DNA of 7,573 nucleotides from an uncultured Spartobacteria bacterium (GCA_903919105.1 CAIXGT010000172.1:1-7573), one strand, 5' to 3'. Counted from the stretch's first letter, positions 1 through 6,718 are shown. Numbers and translations: made by a program. The notes: generated by a model not told the origin, from the letters alone.

Positions 1-1105
1 CCACAACCTCATCGGGGTTGACACCCTTGTGGGGCTCTTTGCCGATCATATTGCGGGCAGTCTCAACGACCTTGGGCATGCGCGTCATGCCGCCCACAAG
101 AACGAGCTCGTTCACGTCGCCCTTCTTCCACTTGGCATCGGCCAAGCAATCCTCGACGGGCTTGATGGTGCGCTGGAAGAGGTCGTCCGTGAGCTGCTCG
201 AGCTTCGCACGAGTGAGCTTCTTCTGGATGTGCTTCGGTCCGCTGGCGTCAGCGGTGACGAAGGGGAGATTGATCTCGTACTCCTGGGTGGAGGAGAGGG
301 CGATCTTGGCTTTCTCAGCCTCTTCCTTGATACGCTGGACGGCGTCAGGCTGCTTGGTGAGGTCGATGCCAGACTCTTTCTTAAATTCCTCGATGATCCA
401 GTCCATGATGCGGTGATCCCAGTCGTCGCCACCCAGGTGGGTGTCGCCGTTGGTGCCGCGAACCTCGAAGACGCCGTCTCCAAGCTCCAAGCAGGAGATA
501 TCGAAGGTACCGCCTCCAAGATCGTACACGGCGATTTTCTCGTCAGCCTTCTTCTCGAGGCCGTAGGCCAGAGAGGCGGAGGTCGGCTCATTGATGATGC
601 GCATGACCTCAAGACCGGCGATCTTGCCTGCGTCCTTGGTAGCGTTGCGCTGGGAGTCATTGAAATAAGCAGGAACCGTGATGACCGCTTGGGTGATCTT
701 CTCACCGAGCTTGGCCTCGGCGTCGCTCTTGAGCTTGGCAAGGATCATGGCCGAGATCTCCGGAGGGGAGAAAGCCTTGGGCTTGCCGTCAATCTCAACC
801 TGGATGTGGGCATCACCGTTGGCGGCCTTCACCAGCTTGTAGGGGACGCGATCCTGCTCGCCGCGGCACTCGTCGTACTTGCGGCCCATGAAACGCTTCA
901 CGGAGAAGATGGTATTCTGTGGGTTGGTGATGGCCTGACGCTTGGCGGCCTGGCCGACAAGACGCTCGCCACTCTTACTGAAAGCAACAACCGAGGGGGT
1001 CGTGCGGGCGCCTTCTGAGTTTTCCAGAACAACTGGCTCCCCACCTTCCATAACGGACATGCAGGAGTTGGTTGTTCCCAAATCGATTCCTAGGATTTTA
1101 GACAT
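1..1105 (-). CDS. dnaK: Molecular chaperone DnaK (Hsp70), N-terminal part, cut by the window edge
   Basis: This is the cytoplasmic ATP-driven chaperone that binds exposed hydrophobic peptides and works with DnaJ and GrpE. The first 368 residues are present, against about 640 in the family. They cover nearly all of the ATPase domain; the substrate-binding domain lies beyond the left edge. The Hsp70 signatures are all visible: IDLGTTNS (residues 7-14), [12 protein letters not shown] (193-204) and [13 protein letters not shown] (334-346). Lys70 matches the catalytic Lys70 of E. coli DnaK, and Thr200 sits at the autophosphorylated threonine position. The ATG at 1105 gives [10 protein letters not shown], the usual family start. 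No strong Shine-Dalgarno precedes it, and I see no CIRCE (HrcA) operator. Minor oddity: NEPTSAS (172-178) where E. coli has NEPTAAA. It lies 124 bases downstream of rsmA-Nudix on the same strand, so either read-through or its own promoter is possible. Family assignment is certain. Confidence 0.98.
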   Translation of the reverse strand, partial: MSKILGIDLGTTNSCMSVMEGGEPVVLENSEGARTTPSVVAFSKSGERLVGQAAKRQAITNPQNTIFSVKRFMGRKYDECRGEQDRVPYKLVKAANGDAHIQVEIDGKPKAFSPPEISAMILAKLKSDAEAKLGEKITQAVITVPAYFNDSQRNATKDAGKIAGLEVMRIINEPTSASLAYGLEKKADEKIAVYDLGGGTFDISCLELGDGVFEVRGTNGDTHLGGDDWDHRIMDWIIEEFKKESGIDLTKQPDAVQRIKEEAEKAKIALSSTQEYEINLPFVTADASGPKHIQKKLTRAKLEQLTDDLFQRTIKPVEDCLADAKWKKGDVNELVLVGGMTRMPKVVETARNMIGKEPHKGVNPDEVV

Positions 1106-1189
1106 AGCATCTTTAACTAAGCAAAGGGCGTGCCTAAAGCATGGATATTACACATCTTACTCTAGGAGAGAGAGATGCGACTTCTAACG

Positions 1190-1215
1190 CCCTTATCAGG
1201 CAAACTTAATAAGGG
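1190..1215 (-). other. Hairpin-forming inverted repeat in the rsmA-dnaK spacer
   Basis: Perfect 7-bp arms CCCTTAT (1190-1196) and ATAAGGG (1209-1215) flank a 12-base loop, starting 15 bases past the rsmA-Nudix stop codon. There is no T-run after the hairpin on the minus strand (the following bases are CGTTAG), so it does not look like an intrinsic terminator. It could be an mRNA 3' hairpin, a processing site or part of the dnaK leader. The arm at 1187-1194 (ACGCCCTT) is also perfectly complementary to AAGGGCGT at 1124-1131, nearer the dnaK start, so two exclusive foldings are possible. The repeat is seen directly; the function is inference. Confidence 0.4.
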
Positions 1216-1229
1216 TCACTATGTCTCAA

Positions 1230-2609
1230 TCATGAGCCATCAGCGAGTTTTCTGAGACTCTCTGTCTCTCCAAGGAATTTGGCTGCTGCCAGCTTGAAGA
1301 GAGGGGTGAATTCCTCCGGAGTTCGCTCCAACCAGCGGCTTATCTGCTCCACGGGGAAAAACGCACCGGTCTCCACCTCACCCGGCGCAAAGCGGAAGGG
1401 ACCATCACAGCATCCTACCAGGAACTCCACGAACTCATTGCCAGTCTCCTCGGTGGCGCCGGTTTTCCAGAACTTGACCAGAGAACAATCCGCTCCGATC
1501 TCCTCTCTCATCTCCCGATGTCCCGCCCCCTCATAGGTCTCGCCGGTATCGACATGGCCAGCCGCGCTGGAGCACCAGAGATCGGGATGATTGATCTTCC
1601 AGGGGGAGCGTTTTTGCAGAAAAAGCTCTCCCTGAGTATTAAAGATCCAAAGGTGAACGGCTCTGTGCGTGAGGTTATTCACATGAACGTCGCTACGGAG
1701 TCGTGATTCTAAAATCCGATCCTCTGAGTCCACCACATCGCAGACTTCTCCGGGGTGATCGTGGCCCGGATGAGTAAGTAAAAGCGCAAGCTCGGCCCAG
1801 TCATCGACAGAAAGATCCTCGGCTCTGGCGGTGAGTGGATGCCCCTTGGAGGAGGCCCATTCCTCCCAGAGTCCCTTGGTCAGATCCAGCAGGGATCGGA
1901 GTTGTTTTCGGCGTGAGGAAAAACCCTTCCGGACAAGTGCGGAAAAGACCTCCGGATCGCAGTTCGGTAGTCGGGAAACCTCACGGGGATTCACCGAAAT
2001 AACCGCTGACTCAACGCCCGGTCGCGGCCAGAAAACATCGGGAGGTACGATACGGAGTTTCCTCACAGACCAGCGCCTGCCCAACTGCACAGTGAGTGCT
2101 GCGTAATCCTTGTGCCCCGGGGTCGCCGCCAAACGATCAGCCACTTCTCTCTGCACCATCAGAACAAGTCTGGAAGCGGGTGAAGCGGCCTCTGTGAAAC
2201 GAGCGATGATCGCTGTCGAAGCGCTGTAAGGAAGATTCCCCACCATCTTCACGGGGCCGTAACCGAAGAGAGAGAGGAGGTCTGTTTTCGCCCCGTCACC
2301 CTGTCGGATCTCAAGTCGACCGGAGGCGATCTCGGAGGCATACCGCTCGGACAATTCCGCCGCCAGACGATGGTCTCTTTCGATAAGAGTGATACGCCGT
2401 GCAGGAGATGCCAGAATGTGCACAGTGAGCGCTCCCATGCCCGGACCAACCTCCACGAGATGATCCCCTTCGGAGGGTTCGAGATCGGCGACGATCGCGC
2501 GGGCCAAATTCGTATCGAGCAGGAAATTCTGACCGAGCATCTTGCTCGGACGCACCCCTATCTCGTCGAGACGGGCGCGGAGTTCTGATTTGGACATGGA
2601 AGCATTCAT
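1230..2609 (-). CDS. rsmA: Fusion protein: 16S rRNA dimethyladenosine transferase RsmA (KsgA) plus C-terminal Nudix hydrolase domain
   Basis: RsmA uses S-adenosylmethionine to dimethylate two adjacent adenosines in the 3'-terminal helix of 16S rRNA during small-subunit assembly. Residues 1 to about 278 are a complete RsmA: LGQNFL (25-30), SAM motif EVGPGMGALT (53-62), acidic residue in IERD (76-79), QGDG (103-106), catalytic NLPY (125-128), FWPRPGVESAV (193-203), FSSRRKQLRSLL (230-241) and the C-terminal RAEDLSVDDWAEL (262-274). A linker with GHDHPGE (282-288) leads to a Nudix domain at about 288-447, with an intact Nudix box from Gly351 to Ala373 (Glu357, R365-E366, E369-E370, Gly372). The Nudix part resembles the YfcD group; its substrate cannot be told. 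At 459 residues it is far longer than ordinary RsmA (about 270), and the frame is uninterrupted. ATG 2609 is preferred because AGGAGG and AAGGAG lie upstream; ATG 2597 (Met5) is an alternative. RsmA identity is certain and the Nudix family nearly so. Confidence 0.95.
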   Translation of the reverse strand: MNASMSKSELRARLDEIGVRPSKMLGQNFLLDTNLARAIVADLEPSEGDHLVEVGPGMGALTVHILASPARRITLIERDHRLAAELSERYASEIASGRLEIRQGDGAKTDLLSLFGYGPVKMVGNLPYSASTAIIARFTEAASPASRLVLMVQREVADRLAATPGHKDYAALTVQLGRRWSVRKLRIVPPDVFWPRPGVESAVISVNPREVSRLPNCDPEVFSALVRKGFSSRRKQLRSLLDLTKGLWEEWASSKGHPLTARAEDLSVDDWAELALLLTHPGHDHPGEVCDVVDSEDRILESRLRSDVHVNNLTHRAVHLWIFNTQGELFLQKRSPWKINHPDLWCSSAAGHVDTGETYEGAGHREMREEIGADCSLVKFWKTGATEETGNEFVEFLVGCCDGPFRFAPGEVETGAFFPVEQISRWLERTPEEFTPLFKLAAAKFLGETESLRKLADGS

Positions 2610-2611
2610 AA

Positions 2612-2627
2612 CTCCTTGCCCCCTCCT
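2612..2627 (-). promoter_or_regulatory. Double Shine-Dalgarno-like region upstream of rsmA
   Basis: On the minus strand AGGAGG (2627-2622) lies 12 bases before the ATG at 2609, and AAGGAG (2617-2612) lies only 2 bases before it. Neither spacing is ideal for that ATG, and AAGGAG is 14 bases from the internal ATG at 2597. The start is therefore not fully settled. This is the only annotated gene in the window with a recognisable purine-rich ribosome binding region. Confidence 0.5.
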
Positions 2628-2713
2628 GTGCCAGCCGTGATCTGGAACATCTTTTTCGCCATTGTTCGCAAGTTATTCACATTCAACTTCACGGCAACCG
2701 CCAAACGGAAACT

Positions 2714-2733
2714 TAATATGGAACTCAGGAACT
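2714..2733 (+). repeat. Left arm of 20-bp perfect inverted repeat
   Basis: TAATATGGAACTCAGGAACT is the exact reverse complement of 2830-2849. Together with the next two bases the arm contains two near-identical octamers, GGAACTCA (2720-2727) and GGAACTGA (2728-2735). Confidence 0.9.
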
Positions 2734-2803
2734 GAATAGATAGGAAAAGCCAGTAGGATCCAAACAAGATGAATTATGAGATCCTGTAGAGAACACTCGG
2801 TCC

Positions 2804-2824
2804 TCATTTTTCATTTTTCATTTT
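2804..2824 (+). repeat. Tandem repeat TCATTTT x3
   Basis: Three exact 7-base copies of TCATTTT, followed by one more T and then by the tandem CCTGAGTT octamers of the right inverted-repeat arm. It gives a strongly pyrimidine-rich tract inside the inverted-repeat element. Function unknown; a length-variable tract or a part of a dispersed repeat are both possible. Confidence 0.85.
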
Positions 2825-2829
2825 TCCTG

Positions 2830-2849
2830 AGTTCCTGAGTTCCATATTA
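2830..2849 (-). repeat. Right arm of 20-bp perfect inverted repeat
   Basis: Exact reverse complement of 2714-2733. It overlaps two exact tandem octamers, CCTGAGTT at 2826-2833 and 2834-2841, followed by CC. In the left arm the matching outer octamer differs by one base (2734), which ends the perfect pairing. Confidence 0.9.
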
Positions 2850-2850
2850 T
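2845..2850 (+). promoter_or_regulatory. Candidate -10 hexamer for the sppA cluster
   Basis: TATTAT matches TATAAT at five of six positions and lies 66 bases before the sppA ATG. The upstream -35 is poor (TTTCCT at 2823-2828, 16-base spacer). It sits at the outer edge of the right inverted-repeat arm. Weak sequence-only prediction. Confidence 0.25.
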
Positions 2851-2916
2851 TCATCGGATTCGCTTTATTTCTGATGTCTTGAGAAGTTTCGTCGGCTCCT
2901 CCACTCTCCTTGCCTC

Positions 2917-3921
2917 ATGAAGAAGTCCGGATGTCTACCACTGCTCCTGATCGTACTGCTTGGTTTCAGTCTGTTCGCGAATCTCATGCTGCTGATCTCG
3001 CTGGGTTCTCGCGGCGCGGGGCCGGCAAAAGCCATGACCGAAAAGAAATTTGCGGAGACGACGCTTGTTCAGGGACATGACAGCTCCGATAAGATCGCCG
3101 TGATCCGGCTGGATGGACTCATCTCCTACAGACATGTGGTCTCATCCACCGGCGACTCGATGGTCGATGATCTGAAGGAGGCCTTTCAGCAGGCTGCCAA
3201 TGATCCCAAAGTGAAGGCCGTTGTCATTTCCGTTGATTCTCCCGGTGGCGAGGTCACGGCGGGAGACACCATCCACCACGCTCTCGGCAAGCTGAGCTCC
3301 AAGAAGCCGGTCGTGATCTTCATGAACTCGATCGGAACCTCGGCGGCCTACTACATCGCCTGCGCGGGATCGTGGATCATGTGCAGCGAAACGACCTTTA
3401 CTGGGAGCATCGGCGTGATCATCTCTACGCTGAACTACAAAGAGCTCTTCGGAAAGATCGGGCTCCAGTCGGTGATCTTCAAGAGCGGCCAGTTCAAGGA
3501 TGCTCTCAACGGCGCGCGCGATCTGACCGCAGAGGAGAAGAGCTATTTCCAGGGACTTGTGATGCAGACCTATGACCGCTTTCTCAACATCGTCGCCGAC
3601 TCGCGCCATCTCGACGCTGCCACACTGCGTGATGGCATTGCCGATGGTCGGGTCCTGAGCGGCAAAGATGCGTATGCCGCGAAACTCGTCGATCAGCTCG
3701 GCTACATCGAGGAGGCCTATGCGAAAGCCCGAACTCTCGGCAACGTTCCCGGGGCAGAAGTCGTGCGCTATGAGAAGAAACGAGGACTAGCCCAGTTCCT
3801 ACGCTTGTTCGAGGACTCGGAAAAAAGCGACATCCACCTCGACCTGAATGTCGGTCCGGCCGCAGGCATGAAGCTCGAAAGTGGACGCCTTTACCTGCTC
3901 CCCTCCTTCTACGCGTTCTGA
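2917..3921 (+). CDS. sppA: Signal peptide peptidase SppA-like serine protease (short, membrane-anchored type)
   Basis: SppA peptidases cut remnant signal peptides and other peptides at the membrane. This 334-residue protein has the single-domain bacterial form. A positively charged start (Lys2, Lys3) is followed by a hydrophobic segment at about 7-30, probably an uncleaved anchor that places the protease domain outside the cytoplasm. The S49 core includes DSPGG (107-111), the nucleophile region GTSAAYYIA (140-148, Ser142) and TGSIGVI (162-168). Lys194 in SGQFKDAL is the likely general base; the Ser-to-Lys distance of 52 equals that of Bacillus subtilis SppA (Ser147/Lys199). Oddity: SAAYY replaces the usual SGGYY after the nucleophile. 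The ATG at 2917 puts the anchor at the extreme N-terminus. No Shine-Dalgarno is visible. It is first in a five-gene plus-strand cluster, and its TGA overlaps the next ATG by one base. Confidence 0.93.
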   Translation: MKKSGCLPLLLIVLLGFSLFANLMLLISLGSRGAGPAKAMTEKKFAETTLVQGHDSSDKIAVIRLDGLISYRHVVSSTGDSMVDDLKEAFQQAANDPKVKAVVISVDSPGGEVTAGDTIHHALGKLSSKKPVVIFMNSIGTSAAYYIACAGSWIMCSETTFTGSIGVIISTLNYKELFGKIGLQSVIFKSGQFKDALNGARDLTAEEKSYFQGLVMQTYDRFLNIVADSRHLDAATLRDGIADGRVLSGKDAYAAKLVDQLGYIEEAYAKARTLGNVPGAEVVRYEKKRGLAQFLRLFEDSEKSDIHLDLNVGPAAGMKLESGRLYLLPSFYAF

Positions 3922-4709
3922 TGCAAGCCTATACACCCTCTGGGATCCTGCTTCCGCTGATTGGGTTTCTTGTCCTACTCGCATTCTACGGATGGCTGGC
4001 CTATCGCAGTTCCGCCCATGCCCGGTTGACCACCAAGCCCTTCGGCCTGCCAGACGTTCTCTGTGCCTCTATTCTAGGGATCTGGATGATCTCCGTAATC
4101 TGGCAGTCCTTCGGGTCTGATCAGGGCATCTCTCTTCGTGCCATTGTCGCCAATTCGATCGTCTACGCCTCGTTGATCCTGGGAATTTTCGGGGTGATCG
4201 GATTCCAGGGGAAGTCGGCGATCGAGACCTTCGGCCTGGAACCCTCGCACTTTCCAAAGGCTTCCTGCACGGGCCTTCTCTGGCTCCTGATCACCTATCC
4301 CTTGATCCTCGCGGCTCAGGGACTGGTCCAGAAGATCTTCGGAAGCGCGGACGACTCTCAGATGATTGTGAAATACTTCCTGGAGCATCCCGATCTCAAG
4401 CATCGCGCCGCAGTCATCTTCATGGCTGTCATTATGGCTCCCGTGGCAGAGGAGGTGATCTTCCGGGGATACTTCTACGGGGTGATCAGAAGTTACGGTG
4501 GGCGCCTGCCCGCCCTGCTTACTTCCTCGCTACTCTTCGCCGCCATTCATGTCCACCTCCCCTCCCTCCTAGGCCTTGGAATTCTGGCGATTATCCTCTG
4601 CTTGGTCTACGAGCGAACCGGATCGCTCTGGGCATCGATCACGATGCATGCCGCATTCAATGCCTCGACCATTGTGGTCCTGATTCTTTGGCCGGACGCT
4701 ATTTCCTGA
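3921..4709 (+). CDS. CPBP family intramembrane metalloprotease (Rce1/CAAX-type)
   Basis: This 262-residue polytopic membrane protein has the three CPBP motifs: EEVIFRG (177-183, Glu177, Glu178 and Arg182), FAAIH (206-210, His210) and HAAFN (243-247, His243 and Asn247). In related Rce1 proteins these glutamates and histidines form the intramembrane active site. Hydrophobic segments are visible at about 8-28, 47-63, 76-95, 116-134, 163-176, 195-211, 214-229 and 234-256. The substrate is unknown; bacterial members have been linked to bacteriocin immunity or processing and to membrane-protein turnover. No bacteriocin gene is seen nearby, so the sppA neighbour suggests general membrane proteolysis, which is inference. 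The ATG at 3921 overlaps the sppA stop as TGATG, pointing to coupled translation. Family assignment is firm; biological role is not known. Confidence 0.92.
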   Translation: MQAYTPSGILLPLIGFLVLLAFYGWLAYRSSAHARLTTKPFGLPDVLCASILGIWMISVIWQSFGSDQGISLRAIVANSIVYASLILGIFGVIGFQGKSAIETFGLEPSHFPKASCTGLLWLLITYPLILAAQGLVQKIFGSADDSQMIVKYFLEHPDLKHRAAVIFMAVIMAPVAEEVIFRGYFYGVIRSYGGRLPALLTSSLLFAAIHVHLPSLLGLGILAIILCLVYERTGSLWASITMHAAFNASTIVVLILWPDAIS

Positions 4710-5617
4710 TGAAACAAAAGCTCCGATCCGAGGAGGAGTTACTGAGGGGCATCAGTCGTGAGCTACCCTCTCCGGGGCCCGAGGTGCTGGCTGGCATCGG
4801 GGATGACTGCGCTGTGATCCATCCCTCGCATCAAAGAGGCTACCTGGAGCTGCTTAAGACAGACGCGCTCGTGGAGGGAGTGCATTTTGTCGAAGGCACG
4901 CCCTGGGACAAAGTCGGATGGAAGGCTCTCTGCCGTCCCATCAGCGACATCGCGGCTATGGGGGGATCTCCTCTTCATGCTTTGATCACGGTGGCTGCTC
5001 CCCCTCACTGGGGTTCCACAGAATGGCGCTTGCTCTATCGAGGGATCGGGAAGGCCTCCAGGGAGTTCGGCGTCTCCGTGGTGGGAGGAGAGACGGCCAG
5101 ATCGCCGGGCCCCCTCTTTCTCTCGGTCACGCTGACCGGGAGCGTGCTGAAAAAAAATCTGAAGCTTCGCTCCGGAGCGAGACCCGGCGATTTGATCTGT
5201 GTCACTGGAAAACTGGGGGGATCCTTCGAGAGTGGCCGCCACCTCAACTTTCAACCCCGGGTGGCTGAGGGTCGCTGGCTCGGTGGGGAAAAGGGAGTTA
5301 CAGCGATGATGGATCTGAGCGACGGCCTCGGAAGCGATCTCCCGAAGCTGGCAAATTCAAGCGGATGCTCATTCAGAATCGCGGCGGACGGACTACCGCT
5401 GAACCGGGGATGCACCTTCCATGAATGTGTTTCCGGTGGGGAGGACTACGAGTTACTCCTAACCGTAACGGCCAAAAGCTGGCCTAGCATTCAACAACGC
5501 TGGACCGTCGCCTCTGCGGGAGTACTTCTTACCCCGATCGGTGTCGTCTTGCCTCCGGGCGAGAAGTCGTCTCTTCTTCCAACGGGATTCGATCACATGA
5601 ATCCCATCACTTGCTGA
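4709..5617 (+). CDS. thiL: Thiamine-monophosphate kinase ThiL
   Basis: ThiL phosphorylates thiamine monophosphate with ATP to give thiamine diphosphate, the last step of cofactor synthesis, in the cytoplasm. With the start used here it has 302 residues, somewhat shorter than E. coli ThiL (325). Family motifs in order: GIGDDCAV (29-36), TDALVEGVHF (51-60), RPISDIAAMGGSP (76-88), GGETARSPG (126-134), GDLICVTGKLGGS (160-172), MDLSDGLGSDL (201-211) and SGGEDYELLL (242-251). The aspartates at 32, 33, 52, 80 and 205 fit the Mg-ATP sites of the family. The ATG at 4709 overlaps the CPBP stop (TGATG) and gives a normal N-terminus; an in-frame TTG at 4688 would add seven residues and overlap the upstream gene further. 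No thiamine (TPP) riboswitch is recognised upstream, and no other thi genes are in the window. CorA begins four bases after its stop. Confidence 0.96.
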   Translation: MKQKLRSEEELLRGISRELPSPGPEVLAGIGDDCAVIHPSHQRGYLELLKTDALVEGVHFVEGTPWDKVGWKALCRPISDIAAMGGSPLHALITVAAPPHWGSTEWRLLYRGIGKASREFGVSVVGGETARSPGPLFLSVTLTGSVLKKNLKLRSGARPGDLICVTGKLGGSFESGRHLNFQPRVAEGRWLGGEKGVTAMMDLSDGLGSDLPKLANSSGCSFRIAADGLPLNRGCTFHECVSGGEDYELLLTVTAKSWPSIQQRWTVASAGVLLTPIGVVLPPGEKSSLLPTGFDHMNPITC

Positions 5618-5621
5618 AGCC

Positions 5622-6692
5622 ATGCTCAAACTGGTCTATCTGACACCCGGCACCTCACCCACTTCTCTTGAGCTTCAAGGACGTGGTGAAGCAGCCAAGC
5701 CAAGCATCACCCTCTGCACCTACGATGTGGATTCTGTGGAGGAATGCGTCTGCGCCGACGTGGCCGATGCGATCCTCCGACTCGATCCTAAAAAAAACAA
5801 TTGGATCGATATCAACGGGCTTGGAGATGTCGAATCCGTGAAGGCGCTGGGAGCCCATTTCGAACTCGGTCCACTAGTCGTTGAGGATATCCTCACCTCG
5901 CAGCGTCCGAAGATGGAGAGTCTGGATAATGGTATTTTTCTGATCACCTCCATGGCCTATTCCCCCAAGGATCAAGAAGGGGTGGTCGAGGTGGAGCAAC
6001 TGAGTCTCTTCTTCACCAAAAATACCATCATCACCTTCCAACAGAGCGACAAAAGGGACTCCTTTCACGAAGTGCGCAGGCGCCTTCGTCTGCCGGAATC
6101 ACTGGTGCGGAAGCATGGTGCAGACTTTCTCACCTACGCCTTGCTCGATACAGTGATCGACCATTACTTCCCTGTGCTTGAAATGATCGGCGACGAGACA
6201 GGGGTGATCGAAGAGGCCCTGGTGGAACGGCCAAGCCGGGAGATCCTGAAGGATCTCTTCTACTACAAGAGAGTTCTTCTCGAGATGAGACGGGGTGCCT
6301 GGCCTCAGAGAGAGGTCTTCAGTCACCTGATGCATGATGACGATGGACTGGTAACCGAAACGACCCGGGTGTTTCTGCGAGACTGCTACGAACACATCAC
6401 ACAGATCATCGACATTATCGAAAACTATCGCGATCTCACCTCCGGACTCATGGATGTCTATCATTCCAGCCTGAGTTACCGGACCAATGAAATCATGCGG
6501 GTGCTGACACTTTTTGCCACAATCTTCATGCCCCTGACCTTTCTGGTCGGAGTCTATGGGATGAATTTCCATGACAGTCCCTACAACATGCCTGAACTCG
6601 AGTGGCGCTATGGGTATCCCGCCTGCTGGCTCGTGATGATCTCGATCTCTGTGTCGATGTTCCTCTATTTCCGCAGCAAGAAGTGGCTTTGA
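5622..6692 (+). CDS. corA: CorA family magnesium/cobalt transport protein
   Basis: CorA proteins form pentameric inner-membrane channels for Mg2+ (and Co2+ or Ni2+), gated by Mg2+ bound at the cytoplasmic domain. At 356 residues this has the expected layout: a large soluble N-terminal domain (1 to about 285), a long helix leading into the first membrane segment (about 292-311), the selectivity motif YGMN (312-315), a loop with MPEL (323-326), a second membrane segment (about 331-349) and a short basic tail ending RSKKWL. The region WIDINGLGD (61-69) through VVEDI (86-90) is also typical of the family. The ATG at 5622 lies four bases after the thiL stop, consistent with one transcript; no Shine-Dalgarno is visible. 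No Mg2+-sensing leader can be recognised. Which metal it carries cannot be told from sequence; some family members act in export. Confidence 0.96.
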   Translation: MLKLVYLTPGTSPTSLELQGRGEAAKPSITLCTYDVDSVEECVCADVADAILRLDPKKNNWIDINGLGDVESVKALGAHFELGPLVVEDILTSQRPKMESLDNGIFLITSMAYSPKDQEGVVEVEQLSLFFTKNTIITFQQSDKRDSFHEVRRRLRLPESLVRKHGADFLTYALLDTVIDHYFPVLEMIGDETGVIEEALVERPSREILKDLFYYKRVLLEMRRGAWPQREVFSHLMHDDDGLVTETTRVFLRDCYEHITQIIDIIENYRDLTSGLMDVYHSSLSYRTNEIMRVLTLFATIFMPLTFLVGVYGMNFHDSPYNMPELEWRYGYPACWLVMISISVSMFLYFRSKKWL

Positions 6693-6718
6693 GTCGACCT
6701 CCTCGTTCCAAATCATCC

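Larger units (their letters stand above)
2714..2849. mobile_element. Possible MITE-like element with 20-bp terminal inverted repeats
   Basis: A perfect inverted repeat (arms 2714-2733 and 2830-2849) bounds a 136-base segment with no coding capacity. A smaller inverted repeat lies inside it (AGGATC 2755-2760, GATCCT 2780-2785). The arms can be read as beginning at a TA dinucleotide on each side, as with Tc1/mariner-type target duplications, but TA is palindromic and so adds little support. Seen: the repeat structure. Inferred: that it moved as a unit. It could instead be an operator pair or a long RNA stem. Confidence 0.35.
2610..2916. other. Divergent intergenic region between rsmA and sppA
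   Basis: This 307-base stretch has no supportable gene. It must contain the start signals for both divergent units. It holds a 20-bp inverted repeat with a roughly 96-base centre (2714-2849), a TCATTTT triplet repeat and two outward-facing -10-like hexamers at the repeat ends. Its composition is visibly more AT-rich than the flanking genes. No RNA gene or riboswitch fold is recognised. The last 30 bases before sppA are pyrimidine-rich, with no Shine-Dalgarno. Confidence 0.8.

Noticed and set aside
29..1018. Plus-strand open frame of 329 codons opposite dnaK
   Set aside because: It is an antisense shadow of dnaK. Long open frames opposite Hsp70 genes are well known and have been wrongly annotated as NAD-specific glutamate dehydrogenase. 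The sense strand carries every DnaK signature, so this is not called.
1190..1215. Intrinsic terminator between rsmA and dnaK
   Set aside because: The stem is only 7 bp, AT-rich at its loop end, and has no T-run on either side in the minus direction.
1106..1229. CIRCE (HrcA) operator or sigma-32 promoter before dnaK
   Set aside because: No TTAGCACTC/GAGTGCTAA pair is present. A TAATAT hexamer (1150-1145, minus) has no good -35 partner, so no promoter is called.
1500..1570. Nudix domain as a type I isopentenyl-diphosphate isomerase
   Set aside because: The isomerase needs a cysteine in a CxHP-type motif just before the Nudix helix. Here that stretch reads CSSAAGHVDTGE, with alanine at the cysteine position and a standard Nudix box, so a hydrolase is favoured.
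3142..3609. Minus-strand open frame of 155 codons opposite sppA
   Set aside because: Antisense shadow of the SppA catalytic domain, with no coherent domain of its own.
4763..5254. Minus-strand open frame of 163 codons opposite thiL
   Set aside because: Antisense shadow; all ThiL motifs lie on the plus strand across the same bases.
6099..6716. Minus-strand open frame of 205 codons opposite corA
   Set aside because: Its translation has no recognisable family motif, and the sense strand encodes a full CorA with YGMN and two membrane segments.
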